From: Draconibacterium orientale
GTDB lineage: Bacteria; Bacteroidota; Bacteroidia; Bacteroidales; FEN-979
Length of the DNA: 42,324 nucleotides
Direction: 5' to 3'
Assembly: GCA_020719165.1 (NCBI GenBank)
Contig: DYQT01000004.1
Location: forward strand, 1 to 42,324
Part shown: one piece after another, positions 25,301-32,731 of the stretch
Layout of the letters: every line of letters starts with the position of its first letter
How positions within the stretch are numbered: position 1 is the stretch's first letter
Made by a program: the position numbers and the translations under genes
The notes under the pieces: model-generated
What the model saw: the letters and a program-made list of their open reading frames with translations, nothing else
Database searches by the model: none
Told to the model about the DNA's origin: nothing

Positions 25301-25512
25301 CAGGGGTTACATTAGTCACGTTGATCATCATCTTTATTTTCGGTGGCGAGGTGCTTCGCGGATTCACCTTCGCGTTAATCATTGGGGTTATTATCGGAAC
25401 CTACTCTTCAGTGTTTAATGCCACACCAGTCGCTTATGATATCTTAAAGTGGCAGGAACGCCGCAAAGCAAAGAAAGAGTTGGCTGCTGCTGCCAGAACT
25501 AAATCAAAATAA
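22318..25512 (+). CDS. secDF: Protein translocase subunit SecDF (fusion)
   Basis: Proton-driven membrane partner of SecYEG that pulls exported proteins across the inner membrane. SecD and SecF are fused, as usual in Bacteroidota. Residues 1-740 are SecD: N-terminal membrane anchor (FFAITFILVCLFQLSFTFIS), periplasmic motif LGLDLKGGMNVTMAV, and membrane core with AMAVDSNVIIYERMREE (near 622-638). Residues about 741-1064 are SecF: GLDPGLDFTGGRSYIVRF and IIGYSIMDTVIIFDRIREYR (near 946-965), carrying the conserved Asp/Arg of the proton path. A low-complexity Ala/Lys/Thr linker (about 295-355) interrupts the periplasmic P1 domain, common in this phylum. It has its own promoter and a strong terminator. 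Confidence 0.97.
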   Translation: MQHKGVVKFFAITFILVCLFQLSFTFISYYYSGKSDDYANSPQVKTMATRMAQGNPIKEEYFYDSISKSRLEYFNDSMASVSVYNILLKQFTLKDVREREINLGLDLKGGMNVTMAVSVPDVIRALSGYNQDPTFLKSLQKAIDKEKTSTRDFVDLFAESFKETDPNAKLAAIFNTVELKDKINYNSTNDDVIKVIREESNAAIDRTYNILTTRIDRFGVVQPNIQKLQTAGRILIELPGIKDPERVRKLLQGTAQLEFWETYQFPTLQPYFTEANTKLTAILAASQDSVKVDSSLLADTAAANKAIASKQTVAAKTETVKKGDTAATDTSKGNALLKQLNKDTSKTSAANKQKESFEDYAQKNPLFAYLNPAIYQNKDGQYVAGQTAMVGRAFIKDTARVNYMLRATKSMFPRDMKLAWTVKPRSESKDVLELVALKVTSRDGSPALGGDVIVAARQDYDQNGRVEVSMSMNSEGARIWKRITGDNVGKQVAIVLDGYVYSYPNVNGEIPNGMSSITGGEMTVEEALDLANILKAGKLPAPARIVAEEIVGPSLGQESINAGLLSFIIAFIGVLLYMSLYYNGAGHVADIALFANVFFLFGVLASIGAVLTLPGIAGIVLTLAMAVDSNVIIYERMREEIRAGKGMRLVVKDGFHHALSAIIDGHVTTILTGIVLYIFGSGPVQGFATTLVIGLLLSLFSSIFIARLIFEWMLDRNMTITTGNKYTMDLFQHTKIDFIGMRKKMYILSLAIIVPGLISLAVRGLDPGLDFTGGRSYIVRFDQSVSTTDIRESLRKTFGESPEVKTFGPKNQVKITTKFMINERGQQSDSIVSNRLFDGVKGFYKTPLTIVDFKANVPGKIVGELSSQRVDPTISYSLIWKAFMAVLFSLVIIFIYIALRFKNWQFGLGGVTALFHDSLIIIGVFSLFYGVLPFSMEVDQSFIAALLTIIGYSIMDTVIIFDRIREYRALYPKRELKLNINAAINSTLGRTINTSGVTLVTLIIIFIFGGEVLRGFTFALIIGVIIGTYSSVFNATPVAYDILKWQERRKAKKELAAAARTKSK

Positions 25513-25530
25513 TTTTCACACATTACATTT

Positions 25531-25568
25531 AAATGGCTGTCCTATTAGCAGGGACAGCCATTTTTTTT
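25531..25568 (+). terminator. Rho-independent terminator after secDF
   Basis: A 12-bp perfect stem, AAATGGCTGTCC (25531-25542) with GGACAGCCATTT (25552-25563), a 9-base loop and a run of eight T at 25561-25568. It lies 18 bases after the secDF stop. Confidence 0.92.
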
Positions 25569-25590
25569 ACTCCTTCATCAGACTTTTATC

Positions 25591-25598
25591 TATATTTG
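25591..25598 (+). promoter_or_regulatory. Bacteroidota -7 element of the OmpA-family gene
   Basis: TATATTTG matches TAnnTTTG, 32 bases before ATG 25631 and after the secDF terminator. No clear TTG at -33. It probably drives the OmpA-family gene and the overlapping purM. Confidence 0.6.
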
Positions 25599-25630
25599 TA
25601 CGTTAATTAGGCAATCCAAATTGCGTTTAC

Positions 25631-28252
25631 ATGCGTTATACCCTATCTCTACTGATTTTGATATTTCTGGCCGCAACGCCCGGAACATTTGCCCAGAATA
25701 AATTTTCCAAAGCTGCTGATGCTGCATACGCTGATCAGATGTTTTTACTTGCATTGCAGAAATATCAAAAAGCCTATGCCAAGGTTAAAAAAAACAAAAC
25801 AGAACGCGACCGTATCTCCCTTCGGATTGCAGAGTGTTACCGGATGATGAATAACACAAAAAGGGCAGAAGCTTCCTATAAAAGGTTAGTCAGCAATCCC
25901 AAATATGTCAAGGAAAATCCGAAAATTCTGTTGCAATATGCAGATATGTTGAAGGTGAATGGCAATTATCCCGAAGCCATAAAACAATATTCAGCTTACA
26001 AAGAGATCGGTCCGGCTGACCCACGCGCCGATCTTGGAATATCAACCTCCACACTGGCGCAGGAATGGATCGAAAATCCTACAAAATACGGTGTGAAATT
26101 GGAAAAGTTATTGAATACCAAAGAAGATGATTTTGCAGCAGCCTATGCAGACAAAAAGTACATTTCAATTGTATTCACCTCCGACCGCAATGGGGCCAAA
26201 GGAAGAAATGTCGACAACTGGACGGGACTTGGGTTCTCTGACCTTTTTCTTTCACGAATCGACCGGAAAGGGGATTGGAGCAAGCCTGTTCTGGCCGATG
26301 AGGCTGGCATGATCAATTCAAAATCGAACGACGGAGTCGGTCAGTTCAATGCCCGTTTTTCAGCCTATTACTTTACCCGCTGCTGGAATGATCCGAAAAA
26401 GAAAAACGGATGTGGCATTATGAAAGCCAGCCGTCAGGGCGGAACAGCCTGGTCTGAACCGGAGATGGTTGAAATGGGCGGAGATTCATCCACCATCATG
26501 GGACATCCCAGCGTGGCCTCCGATGAAACGATCTTTTTTTCTGCCGACCTGCCTGGAGGTTTTGGAGGAAAAGATATCTGGATGGCGAAACGTGAAAAGA
26601 AAGGTGGCAGATATATGAAGGTGAACCTGGGGCCACTGATAAACACACCGGGTGACGAACTTTTCCCGTTTATCCGCAATGACAGCATTTTATATTTCTC
26701 ATCCAATGGACTTCCCGGGATGGGAGGACTTGACATTTTTGTGACCACAAGGTCAAAAACCGGAAAAGCAAACACCTATCAATGGAAAAACACGCCTGCA
26801 AATACCACAATGGCAGGCGCAGATGGCGCTACAAGTGCCCAATGGCAGAGTTACCCGGAAAATAAATCCATGGCAACAGCAGAAGCTGCTACCTCCAGCG
26901 CATATCAGCCTGGCGGGGCCATGACAACCGAACGTTGGAGCAAACCCATCAATTTGAAATCCCCGATCAATTCTCCTGCCGATGATTTTGGCATCGTATT
27001 CAACGGGGAGGAGCTGGAACAGGGGCTTTTTTCATCAAACCGGCCAGGAGGAAAAGGAAGGGATGACATTTATTCCTTCATTATCCCACCGGTTTATTAC
27101 ACGCTTGAAGGAACAATTACCGACGACCGTACCTTACAACCTATTGCAGGTGCAAAGGTCAGTATTGTGGGAACCGACGGAAGGGCATTTGAAGATAATA
27201 CCGACGATAAAGGGCATTACGCGTTTAATAAAATGCAGATTCTGGCCAACACAACCTATGATATGCTGGTTACCCGAAAAGATTATTTCAATGAAAAAGG
27301 CAGGGAAACTACTGTGGGAATTGAACGCAGCAAAGACCTCGTGCGCAACTTTGTGCTGCGACCGATCCCCAAAAAACCAGTTGTTCTTCCCGACATACTG
27401 TATGACCTTGCCAAATGGGATTTGAAGCCGCAGTACCGCGATTCGCTTCAGGGGCTCATTGAAACCCTTGATGCAAACGAAAACATTGTCATCGAACTTG
27501 CCTCGCATACCGACTCACGCGACAGCGATGAACGCAATGACATACTTTCACAGAAACGTGCGCAAAGTGTTGTTGATTACCTGATTTCACGCGGCATTGA
27601 TCCCGATCGCCTCGTTGCAAAAGGATATGGGGAAAGGGTTCCCCGTACACTCAATAAAGATATCACCCGGGAAGGTTATACTTTTAAGGCGGGCACCATG
27701 TTAACCGACTCTGTGATTAACCTGTTAGCGGGAACAAATGTGAAAGAGGCAGCGTTTCAACTCAACAGGCGCAGTGAATTTGCTATTCTCAGAAATGACT
27801 TTGTTCCGAAAACCAAAATCACCAAAAACATCCCGGCAACAAAAATTGAGATGGTGGTAAAGCCGGAAGAAAACAATGTTCCCTTTAAGAAAACCAAAGA
27901 TGGATTGCGTCAGGCAGTGTGCTACATCAGTGGGATTACCACTGATTTCACATTCGACCCAAAGGAAAAGGAAGTTTATATCTCCCCTGTTGTGGCGCTT
28001 AAGTTGCTGAAGGAAGGAATCATCGACAAAACAAGTTTTGAAGGTGATCCAACCAAAATTCTCGGAGATGGCACGGTTGCCGATAAAGCAGTACTTACAC
28101 TCAAAGAGATCCGAATCGGGAAAAACAGTGTGAAAAACGTAAAAGCAATTGTGAACAAGAAAACTCCATCGTTGCAATTCGGAGATATTTTGCTTAAAAA
28201 ATTTGGCAAATACACCATTGATGATGGTACCGGCGAGATAATTTTCGAATGA
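25631..28252 (+). CDS. OmpA-family protein, PorE-like (TPR, PD40, CRD, OmpA) with retropepsin-like tail
   Basis: 873 residues, exported (signal peptide about 1-21, ending ATPGTFAQ). Domains in order: TPR-like helices (25-160); PD40/WD40-like beta-propeller blades (170-480; KKYISIVFTSDRNG, ETIFFSADLPGGFGGKDIWM, ILYFSSNGLPGMGGLDIFV, EQGLFSSNRPGGKGRDDIYS); a carboxypeptidase-regulatory-like domain (about 490-575); and an OmpA_C peptidoglycan-binding domain (about 590-725, with ELASHTDSRDSDERND). This is the order seen in PorE, a T9SS component of Porphyromonas. An extra C-terminal domain (748-873) resembles retropepsin-like aspartic proteases, but the DTGA motif position reads DPKE (776-779). 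It probably anchors an envelope complex to peptidoglycan. Its stop overlaps the purM start (ATGA). Confidence 0.88.
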   Translation: MRYTLSLLILIFLAATPGTFAQNKFSKAADAAYADQMFLLALQKYQKAYAKVKKNKTERDRISLRIAECYRMMNNTKRAEASYKRLVSNPKYVKENPKILLQYADMLKVNGNYPEAIKQYSAYKEIGPADPRADLGISTSTLAQEWIENPTKYGVKLEKLLNTKEDDFAAAYADKKYISIVFTSDRNGAKGRNVDNWTGLGFSDLFLSRIDRKGDWSKPVLADEAGMINSKSNDGVGQFNARFSAYYFTRCWNDPKKKNGCGIMKASRQGGTAWSEPEMVEMGGDSSTIMGHPSVASDETIFFSADLPGGFGGKDIWMAKREKKGGRYMKVNLGPLINTPGDELFPFIRNDSILYFSSNGLPGMGGLDIFVTTRSKTGKANTYQWKNTPANTTMAGADGATSAQWQSYPENKSMATAEAATSSAYQPGGAMTTERWSKPINLKSPINSPADDFGIVFNGEELEQGLFSSNRPGGKGRDDIYSFIIPPVYYTLEGTITDDRTLQPIAGAKVSIVGTDGRAFEDNTDDKGHYAFNKMQILANTTYDMLVTRKDYFNEKGRETTVGIERSKDLVRNFVLRPIPKKPVVLPDILYDLAKWDLKPQYRDSLQGLIETLDANENIVIELASHTDSRDSDERNDILSQKRAQSVVDYLISRGIDPDRLVAKGYGERVPRTLNKDITREGYTFKAGTMLTDSVINLLAGTNVKEAAFQLNRRSEFAILRNDFVPKTKITKNIPATKIEMVVKPEENNVPFKKTKDGLRQAVCYISGITTDFTFDPKEKEVYISPVVALKLLKEGIIDKTSFEGDPTKILGDGTVADKAVLTLKEIRIGKNSVKNVKAIVNKKTPSLQFGDILLKKFGKYTIDDGTGEIIFE

Positions 28253-29418
28253 TCGGCTCTTCCAGATATGAACAGCGCGGTGTTTCCTCCTCAAAAGAAG
28301 AGGTACACGCTGCCATAAAAAGTATCGGCAAAGGGTTGTTTCCCAAGGCATTCTGTAAAATCATCCCCGATTATCTTGGAGGTGACCCCGAATGGTGCAA
28401 TATCATGCATGCCGATGGCGCCGGAACAAAATCCTCACTGGCATACCTGTACTGGAAAGAAACAGGAGATATCTCTGTCTGGCGCGGCATTGCGCAGGAC
28501 GCAATCGTTATGAATCTCGATGATCTGCTGTGCGTTGGAGCAACGCACAACATCCTTCTTTCATCCACCATTGGCCGAAATAAAAAACGAATCCCCGGTG
28601 AGGTTATTTCTGAAATAATACAAGGAACAGAAGAGTTTCTTGCTGAAATGCGCGCCTGGGACATCGGAATATGGTCAACCGGTGGAGAAACCGCCGATGT
28701 TGGTGACCTTGTGAGTACCTTAATCGTCGATTCAACTGTCAGCTGCCGGTTGAAACGTACCGATGTTGTTGATAACGGCCGGATTCGCGCAGGAGATGTC
28801 ATCGTCGGGCTATCCTCTTCAGGAAAAGCAAGTTACGAAAAGGAGTACAATGGTGGGATGGGCAGTAACGGACTCACCTCAGCACGCCATGATGTTTTGG
28901 ATAAAACCTATGCTGAAAGGTACCCTGAAAGTTTTGATCACATGCTTCCCGATAACCTGGTTTATGCAGGCAGTAAAAAACTCACCGAGCCATCCGGATT
29001 GCCAGGTATCGACATTGGCAAACTGATCCTCTCCCCTACACGGACTTATGCTCCCGTTGTGAGGAAAGTTTTCAACCATTTCCTTCAGGATATTCATGGT
29101 ATGGTTCATTGCAGCGGAGGTGGTCAGACTAAAATACTTCATTTCGTTGACAATCTGCACATCGTTAAAAACCATATGTTTGTTGTTCCGCCGTTGTTTA
29201 AACTTATACAATCGGAATCAGGCACTCCGTGGGAAGAGATGTACCGGGTTTTCAACATGGGACACCGACTTGAGTTTTACGTTCCTGAAAGCATCTCAAA
29301 CGCATTGATTGACATTGCTTTGTCATTCAACATCGAAGCGCAGATTATCGGCTACTGCGAACCTTCGTCAAAAAAAACACTGACCATTTCGTCGGAGTAT
29401 GGCCAATTTGAGTATTAA
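28249..29418 (+). CDS. purM: Phosphoribosylformylglycinamidine cyclo-ligase PurM (AIR synthase)
   Basis: ATP-dependent ring closure of FGAM to AIR in purine synthesis. 389 residues, matching the longer Bacteroidota PurM form. N-terminal AIRS half: IMHADGAGTKSSLAYLYW, DAIVMNLDDLLCVGA and GGETADVGDLV, the conserved phosphate- and substrate-binding segments. C-terminal half: VIVGLSSSGKASY and HCSGGGQTKILHF. Its ATG overlaps the stop of the OmpA-family gene, so the pair is translated together although they share no pathway. PrfA follows after 76 bases with its own promoter. Confidence 0.93.
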   Translation: MIGSSRYEQRGVSSSKEEVHAAIKSIGKGLFPKAFCKIIPDYLGGDPEWCNIMHADGAGTKSSLAYLYWKETGDISVWRGIAQDAIVMNLDDLLCVGATHNILLSSTIGRNKKRIPGEVISEIIQGTEEFLAEMRAWDIGIWSTGGETADVGDLVSTLIVDSTVSCRLKRTDVVDNGRIRAGDVIVGLSSSGKASYEKEYNGGMGSNGLTSARHDVLDKTYAERYPESFDHMLPDNLVYAGSKKLTEPSGLPGIDIGKLILSPTRTYAPVVRKVFNHFLQDIHGMVHCSGGGQTKILHFVDNLHIVKNHMFVVPPLFKLIQSESGTPWEEMYRVFNMGHRLEFYVPESISNALIDIALSFNIEAQIIGYCEPSSKKTLTISSEYGQFEY

Positions 29419-29464
29419 TCACAAATCGCCGGCCATCCACCAAAAATTTTTAGCCGGAAATGGT

Positions 29465-29472
29465 TAACTTTG
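29465..29472 (+). promoter_or_regulatory. Bacteroidota -7 element of prfA
   Basis: TAACTTTG matches TAnnTTTG and lies 22 bases before ATG 29495, so the leader would be under 20 bases. No clear TTG at -33. Confidence 0.55.
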
Positions 29473-29494
29473 CACTCCCATTTCATTTTTAAAC

Positions 29495-30568
29495 ATGTTA
29501 GATAAACTAGAGGCAATAAAGATACGCTACGAAGACATTCAGAAACAAATGAATGAACCTTCGGTGATGAGTGATATGAAAAACTATATCAAACTCAACA
29601 AGGATTACAAAGAGCTGCAACCCATCATGGAGGCCTTTGAGGTGTATAAAACAATTCTGTCGAATATTGATCACGCCAAAGATATCATCCACAATGAAAA
29701 GGATGAAGAGTTTCGTACCATGGCCAAGGAGGAGTTAAATGCTTTAACGGCAGAGAAAGATACCATTGAAGAGAACATCCGCATGATGCTCATTCCTGCC
29801 GATCCCGAGGATGGTAAAAATGCAGTTATTGAAATAAGGGCAGGAACCGGTGGCGACGAAGCCAGTATTTTCGCCGGTGATCTCTACCGCATGTACAGCA
29901 AATTCGCGGAAACCAAGCGATGGAAAGTCGAACTTGTTGATTTCACAGAAGGCACCATGGGTGGATTTAAAGAAATCATCTTCAATATCATGGGCGAGAA
30001 TGTTTATGGCCTCATGAAGTATGAATCGGGTGTGCATCGTGTTCAGCGTGTTCCACAAACAGAAACCCAGGGACGCGTTCATACCTCGGCAGCTACCGTG
30101 GCTGTTTTACCAGAGGCGGATGAGTTTGATGTGGAAATAAAACAATCTGACGTCAGAAAAGATACATTCTGCTCATCAGGGCCCGGTGGACAATCTGTCA
30201 ACACAACCTATTCTGCCATCAGACTAACACACATTCCTTCCAATATCGTGGTTTCCTGCCAGGATGAAAAGTCGCAGATCAAGAATTTTGAAAAGGCAAT
30301 GAAGGTTTTGCGTACAAGACTTTACGAACTGGAACATCAGAAATATCTCGATGAGATCTCAAAAAAGCGAAAAACCATGGTCTCCACCGGCGACAGATCT
30401 GCCAAGATCAGAACCTACAATTACCCGCAAAGCAGGGTAACAGATCATCGGATCAACATGACTTTGTATAACCTGCCGGTGGTACTTGATGGTGAAGTTG
30501 AACCGCTTATCGAAGCATTACAACTTGCTGAAAACGCTGAAAGACTCAAGGAAGCCGGCACAAATTAA
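29495..30568 (+). CDS. prfA: Peptide chain release factor 1
   Basis: Recognises UAA and UAG and triggers peptide release on the ribosome. 357 residues, normal RF1 length. Visible: [20 protein letters not shown], the peptidyl-hydrolysis GGQ (231-233, in [10 protein letters not shown]), and the conserved [20 protein letters not shown] that RF1 shares with RF2. The [20 protein letters not shown] segment and the codon-recognition domain lie before GGQ. No internal frameshift of the kind found in RF2 genes is seen. pyrF follows after 63 bases. Confidence 0.94.
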   Translation: MLDKLEAIKIRYEDIQKQMNEPSVMSDMKNYIKLNKDYKELQPIMEAFEVYKTILSNIDHAKDIIHNEKDEEFRTMAKEELNALTAEKDTIEENIRMMLIPADPEDGKNAVIEIRAGTGGDEASIFAGDLYRMYSKFAETKRWKVELVDFTEGTMGGFKEIIFNIMGENVYGLMKYESGVHRVQRVPQTETQGRVHTSAATVAVLPEADEFDVEIKQSDVRKDTFCSSGPGGQSVNTTYSAIRLTHIPSNIVVSCQDEKSQIKNFEKAMKVLRTRLYELEHQKYLDEISKKRKTMVSTGDRSAKIRTYNYPQSRVTDHRINMTLYNLPVVLDGEVEPLIEALQLAENAERLKEAGTN

Positions 30569-30597
30569 TGTGATGGCAGGATAATGTGCGGTTGGTT

Positions 30598-30626
30598 AAT
30601 CGCTAATTATTAATCGTTTAATCGTA
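30598..30626. repeat. Degenerate 7-base repeats before pyrF
   Basis: taatcgc, taattat, taatcgt and ttaatcgt follow one another, using the same ATCGT core as the array at 12697-12759. Short and imperfect, placed 5 bases before the pyrF ATG. Confidence 0.5.
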
Positions 30627-30631
30627 TAACC

Positions 30632-31462
30632 ATGAATCGCGAAGAACTCATCCGGCTGATTTTTGCCAAAAAATCATTCCTTTGTATCGGACTTGACACC
30701 GATCTTGCAAAGATTCCTCAGCATCTGCTGACTGCAGAAGACCCTATCTTTGAATTTAATAAAGCAATCATTGATGCCACCCACGACCTTTGCGTGGCCT
30801 ATAAACCCAATTTCGCGTTTTATGAGTGTTATGGGACAAAGGGATGGCAAAGTCTCACGAAAACGATTTCCTATATCAATACAACCTATCCAGACCAGGT
30901 ATTCTCCATTGCAGATGCTAAAAGAGGCGACATAGGCAACACATCGCAACAATATGCCCGTGCCATGTTCGATCCTGCCTCCTCGGGTATGAACTTTGAC
31001 GCTGTGACTGTTGCCCCATACATGGGTGAAGATTCCGTGAAGCCTTTCCTCTCCTACCCCGGCAAATGGATTATTGTTCTGGCACTTACTTCAAACAAAG
31101 GAGCAGCAGATTTTCAATTCTTCCGGAATGGAGACCAGACACTTTTCGAACAGGTACTGTCAAAGTCGCAGCAGTGGGGAAGCCATGATAACATGATGTA
31201 TGTGGTTGGAGCCACGCAGGCGGAATTGCTGGGTGATATCCGGAAGATCGTGCCTGACCATTTCCTGCTGGTGCCCGGCGTAGGCGCTCAGGGTGGAAGT
31301 TTGCAGGAGGTGGCTAAATATGGCCTGACCACAGAATGCGGATTGATCGTTAACTCTTCGCGAAATATTATTTATGCTTCAACCGGTGCCGACTTTGCCA
31401 TGAAAGCACGCTCAGAAGCGATGAAAATGCAACAGGAAATGGCCGAAATTCTTGGACTTTAA
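30632..31462 (+). CDS. pyrF: Orotidine 5'-phosphate decarboxylase
   Basis: Final step of UMP synthesis: decarboxylates OMP. 276 residues, the longer type 2 form. Visible: substrate-binding [10 protein letters not shown] (17-26) and [10 protein letters not shown] (56-65), and catalytic D95-x-K97-x2-D100 in [12 protein letters not shown], where K97 protonates the product carbanion. The phosphate-binding [10 protein letters not shown] and [13 protein letters not shown] lie near the C-terminus. ATG 30632 is immediately after a short repeat tract. It converges with ilvE, 67 bases apart; a T run at about 31493 has no clear stem before it. Confidence 0.95.
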   Translation: MNREELIRLIFAKKSFLCIGLDTDLAKIPQHLLTAEDPIFEFNKAIIDATHDLCVAYKPNFAFYECYGTKGWQSLTKTISYINTTYPDQVFSIADAKRGDIGNTSQQYARAMFDPASSGMNFDAVTVAPYMGEDSVKPFLSYPGKWIIVLALTSNKGAADFQFFRNGDQTLFEQVLSKSQQWGSHDNMMYVVGATQAELLGDIRKIVPDHFLLVPGVGAQGGSLQEVAKYGLTTECGLIVNSSRNIIYASTGADFAMKARSEAMKMQQEMAEILGL

Positions 31463-31529
31463 CCAACGACTATTACTTGCCTGTTCGGGAGTTTTTTTTT
31501 GTCAAATACAGAGCAGCACCAGAAAAGCG

Positions 31530-32549
31530 CTATTCAACAATGGTAATCCACCCATGGGTATCGGGTTCAATACCTTCCTGGATTCCCTTGAGTTTGGTGT
31601 ACAACTTCTGCGAAACGGTTCCTACCTGACCATTTTTACAAAATTTGTATTCTTTTCCTGTATCGCGGTCGTGGATCATGCAAATGGGAGAAATCACTGC
31701 GGCGGTGCCACATGCGCCAACCTCTTCAAATTCTTCAAGCTCTTCAACAGGGACTTGACGCTGTTCAACTTTCATACCCATCTCGGCAGCTAAAACCCGG
31801 AGCGACATGTTGGTGATCGATGGCAATATCGAGGACGAATCGGGCGTAACGTATGTATTGTTTTTAATACCAAAAAAATTGGCAGGTCCGGCTTCATCAA
31901 TATATTTTTTCTCACGTGCATCGAGGAAAATACAGGAGGCAAAACCATCCTGATGGGCCCGCTGACCGGCCCGCAGACTGGCTGCGTAGTTTCCCCCCAC
32001 TTTAATATGACCCGTTCCCAATGGTGCTGCCCGGTCGAAATCGCGAACGATCTGCATCTTCACAGGATTAAAGCCTTCTTTGAAATATGGTCCAACCGGT
32101 CCGACAAATACCATAAACATGTATTCCTTCGCCGGGCTAACGCCAACCTGTGCTCCGGTGCCAATCAGCAGCGGGCGAATATACAACGATGCACCTTCAC
32201 CATAAGGAGGAACATACTTCAGGTTCAGTTTAACAGCTTTTAAAACAACTTCGGTGAATAATTCCTCCGGAACCTCCGCCATCATCACCCCCTGAGCCGA
32301 TCGGATCATCCGCCGGGCATTTTCTTCCATCCTGAAAATCCTGATCTTTCCATCTTTTCCAGTGAATGCCTTCATTCCCTCAAAGGCCTCTTGTCCGTAA
32401 TGCAGGCAGGTAGCAGCCATGTGCATGGTGATGGTTTCAGAGTCGCTTACTTCCAATTCTCCCCATTTTCCATCTTTGTAATAACAACGAACGTTATAGT
32501 CTGTTTTAAAATACCCGAACGGCAGGTTTTTCCAATCAATCGTATTCAT
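31530..32549 (-). CDS. ilvE: Branched-chain amino acid aminotransferase
   Basis: PLP enzyme of fold type IV that interconverts Leu, Ile and Val with their 2-oxo acids. 339 residues, the longer eukaryote-like BCAT form. Visible: YGQEAFEGMKAF (51-62), SLYIRPLLIGTG (121-132), the PLP lysine K183 in GTGHIKVGGNYAAS, EAGPANFFGI and the cofactor-loop SITNMSLRVLA, then EEVGACGTAAVISPI. Divergent from htpG, about 180 bases apart. A near-consensus minus-strand TAATTTTA (7 of 8) lies upstream at about 32599-32606. Confidence 0.94.
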   Translation of the reverse strand: MNTIDWKNLPFGYFKTDYNVRCYYKDGKWGELEVSDSETITMHMAATCLHYGQEAFEGMKAFTGKDGKIRIFRMEENARRMIRSAQGVMMAEVPEELFTEVVLKAVKLNLKYVPPYGEGASLYIRPLLIGTGAQVGVSPAKEYMFMVFVGPVGPYFKEGFNPVKMQIVRDFDRAAPLGTGHIKVGGNYAASLRAGQRAHQDGFASCIFLDAREKKYIDEAGPANFFGIKNNTYVTPDSSSILPSITNMSLRVLAAEMGMKVEQRQVPVEELEEFEEVGACGTAAVISPICMIHDRDTGKEYKFCKNGQVGTVSQKLYTKLKGIQEGIEPDTHGWITIVE

Positions 32550-32688
32550 ATGTGAGAGTTTTTAGTTTGTGTTCCAGTATGAAAGTTCTTGTAAAATTAG
32601 AAATTTTCCTTATTGATTTATCAAAATGAAAAAAAAAATCATGCCTGTCTTTCAATTGTCATTTTGTCAGTCACCGCTTGCATGGCAC

Positions 32689-32696
32689 TACCTTTG
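32689..32696 (+). promoter_or_regulatory. Bacteroidota -7 element of htpG
   Basis: TACCTTTG matches TAnnTTTG, 36 bases before the htpG ATG. TTTG at 32663-32666 lies 22 bases upstream, slightly long for a -33 element. Its last two bases are also the start of the inverted repeat below. Confidence 0.55.
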
Positions 32697-32729
32697 ATAA
32701 CGGTTAGCAACAACCAAAAACTGTTATCA
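32695..32729. promoter_or_regulatory. 11-bp inverted repeat over the htpG transcription start
   Basis: TGATAACGGTT (32695-32705) and AACTGTTATCA (32719-32729) are inverse complements except one position, which would be a G-U pair in RNA. The 13-base spacer is AGCAACAACCAAA. The repeat ends 2 bases before the start codon and begins within the -7 element. It is not the CIRCE sequence. It could be a repressor site, or an RNA hairpin covering the start if transcription begins further upstream. Confidence 0.55.
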
Positions 32730-32731
32730 TT

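Noticed and set aside
22318-25512. SecD-SecF fusion as a novel gene fusion
   Set aside because: The fused form is the normal state in Bacteroidota.
31480-31500. Terminator between pyrF and ilvE
   Set aside because: There is a run of T but no stem before it on either strand.
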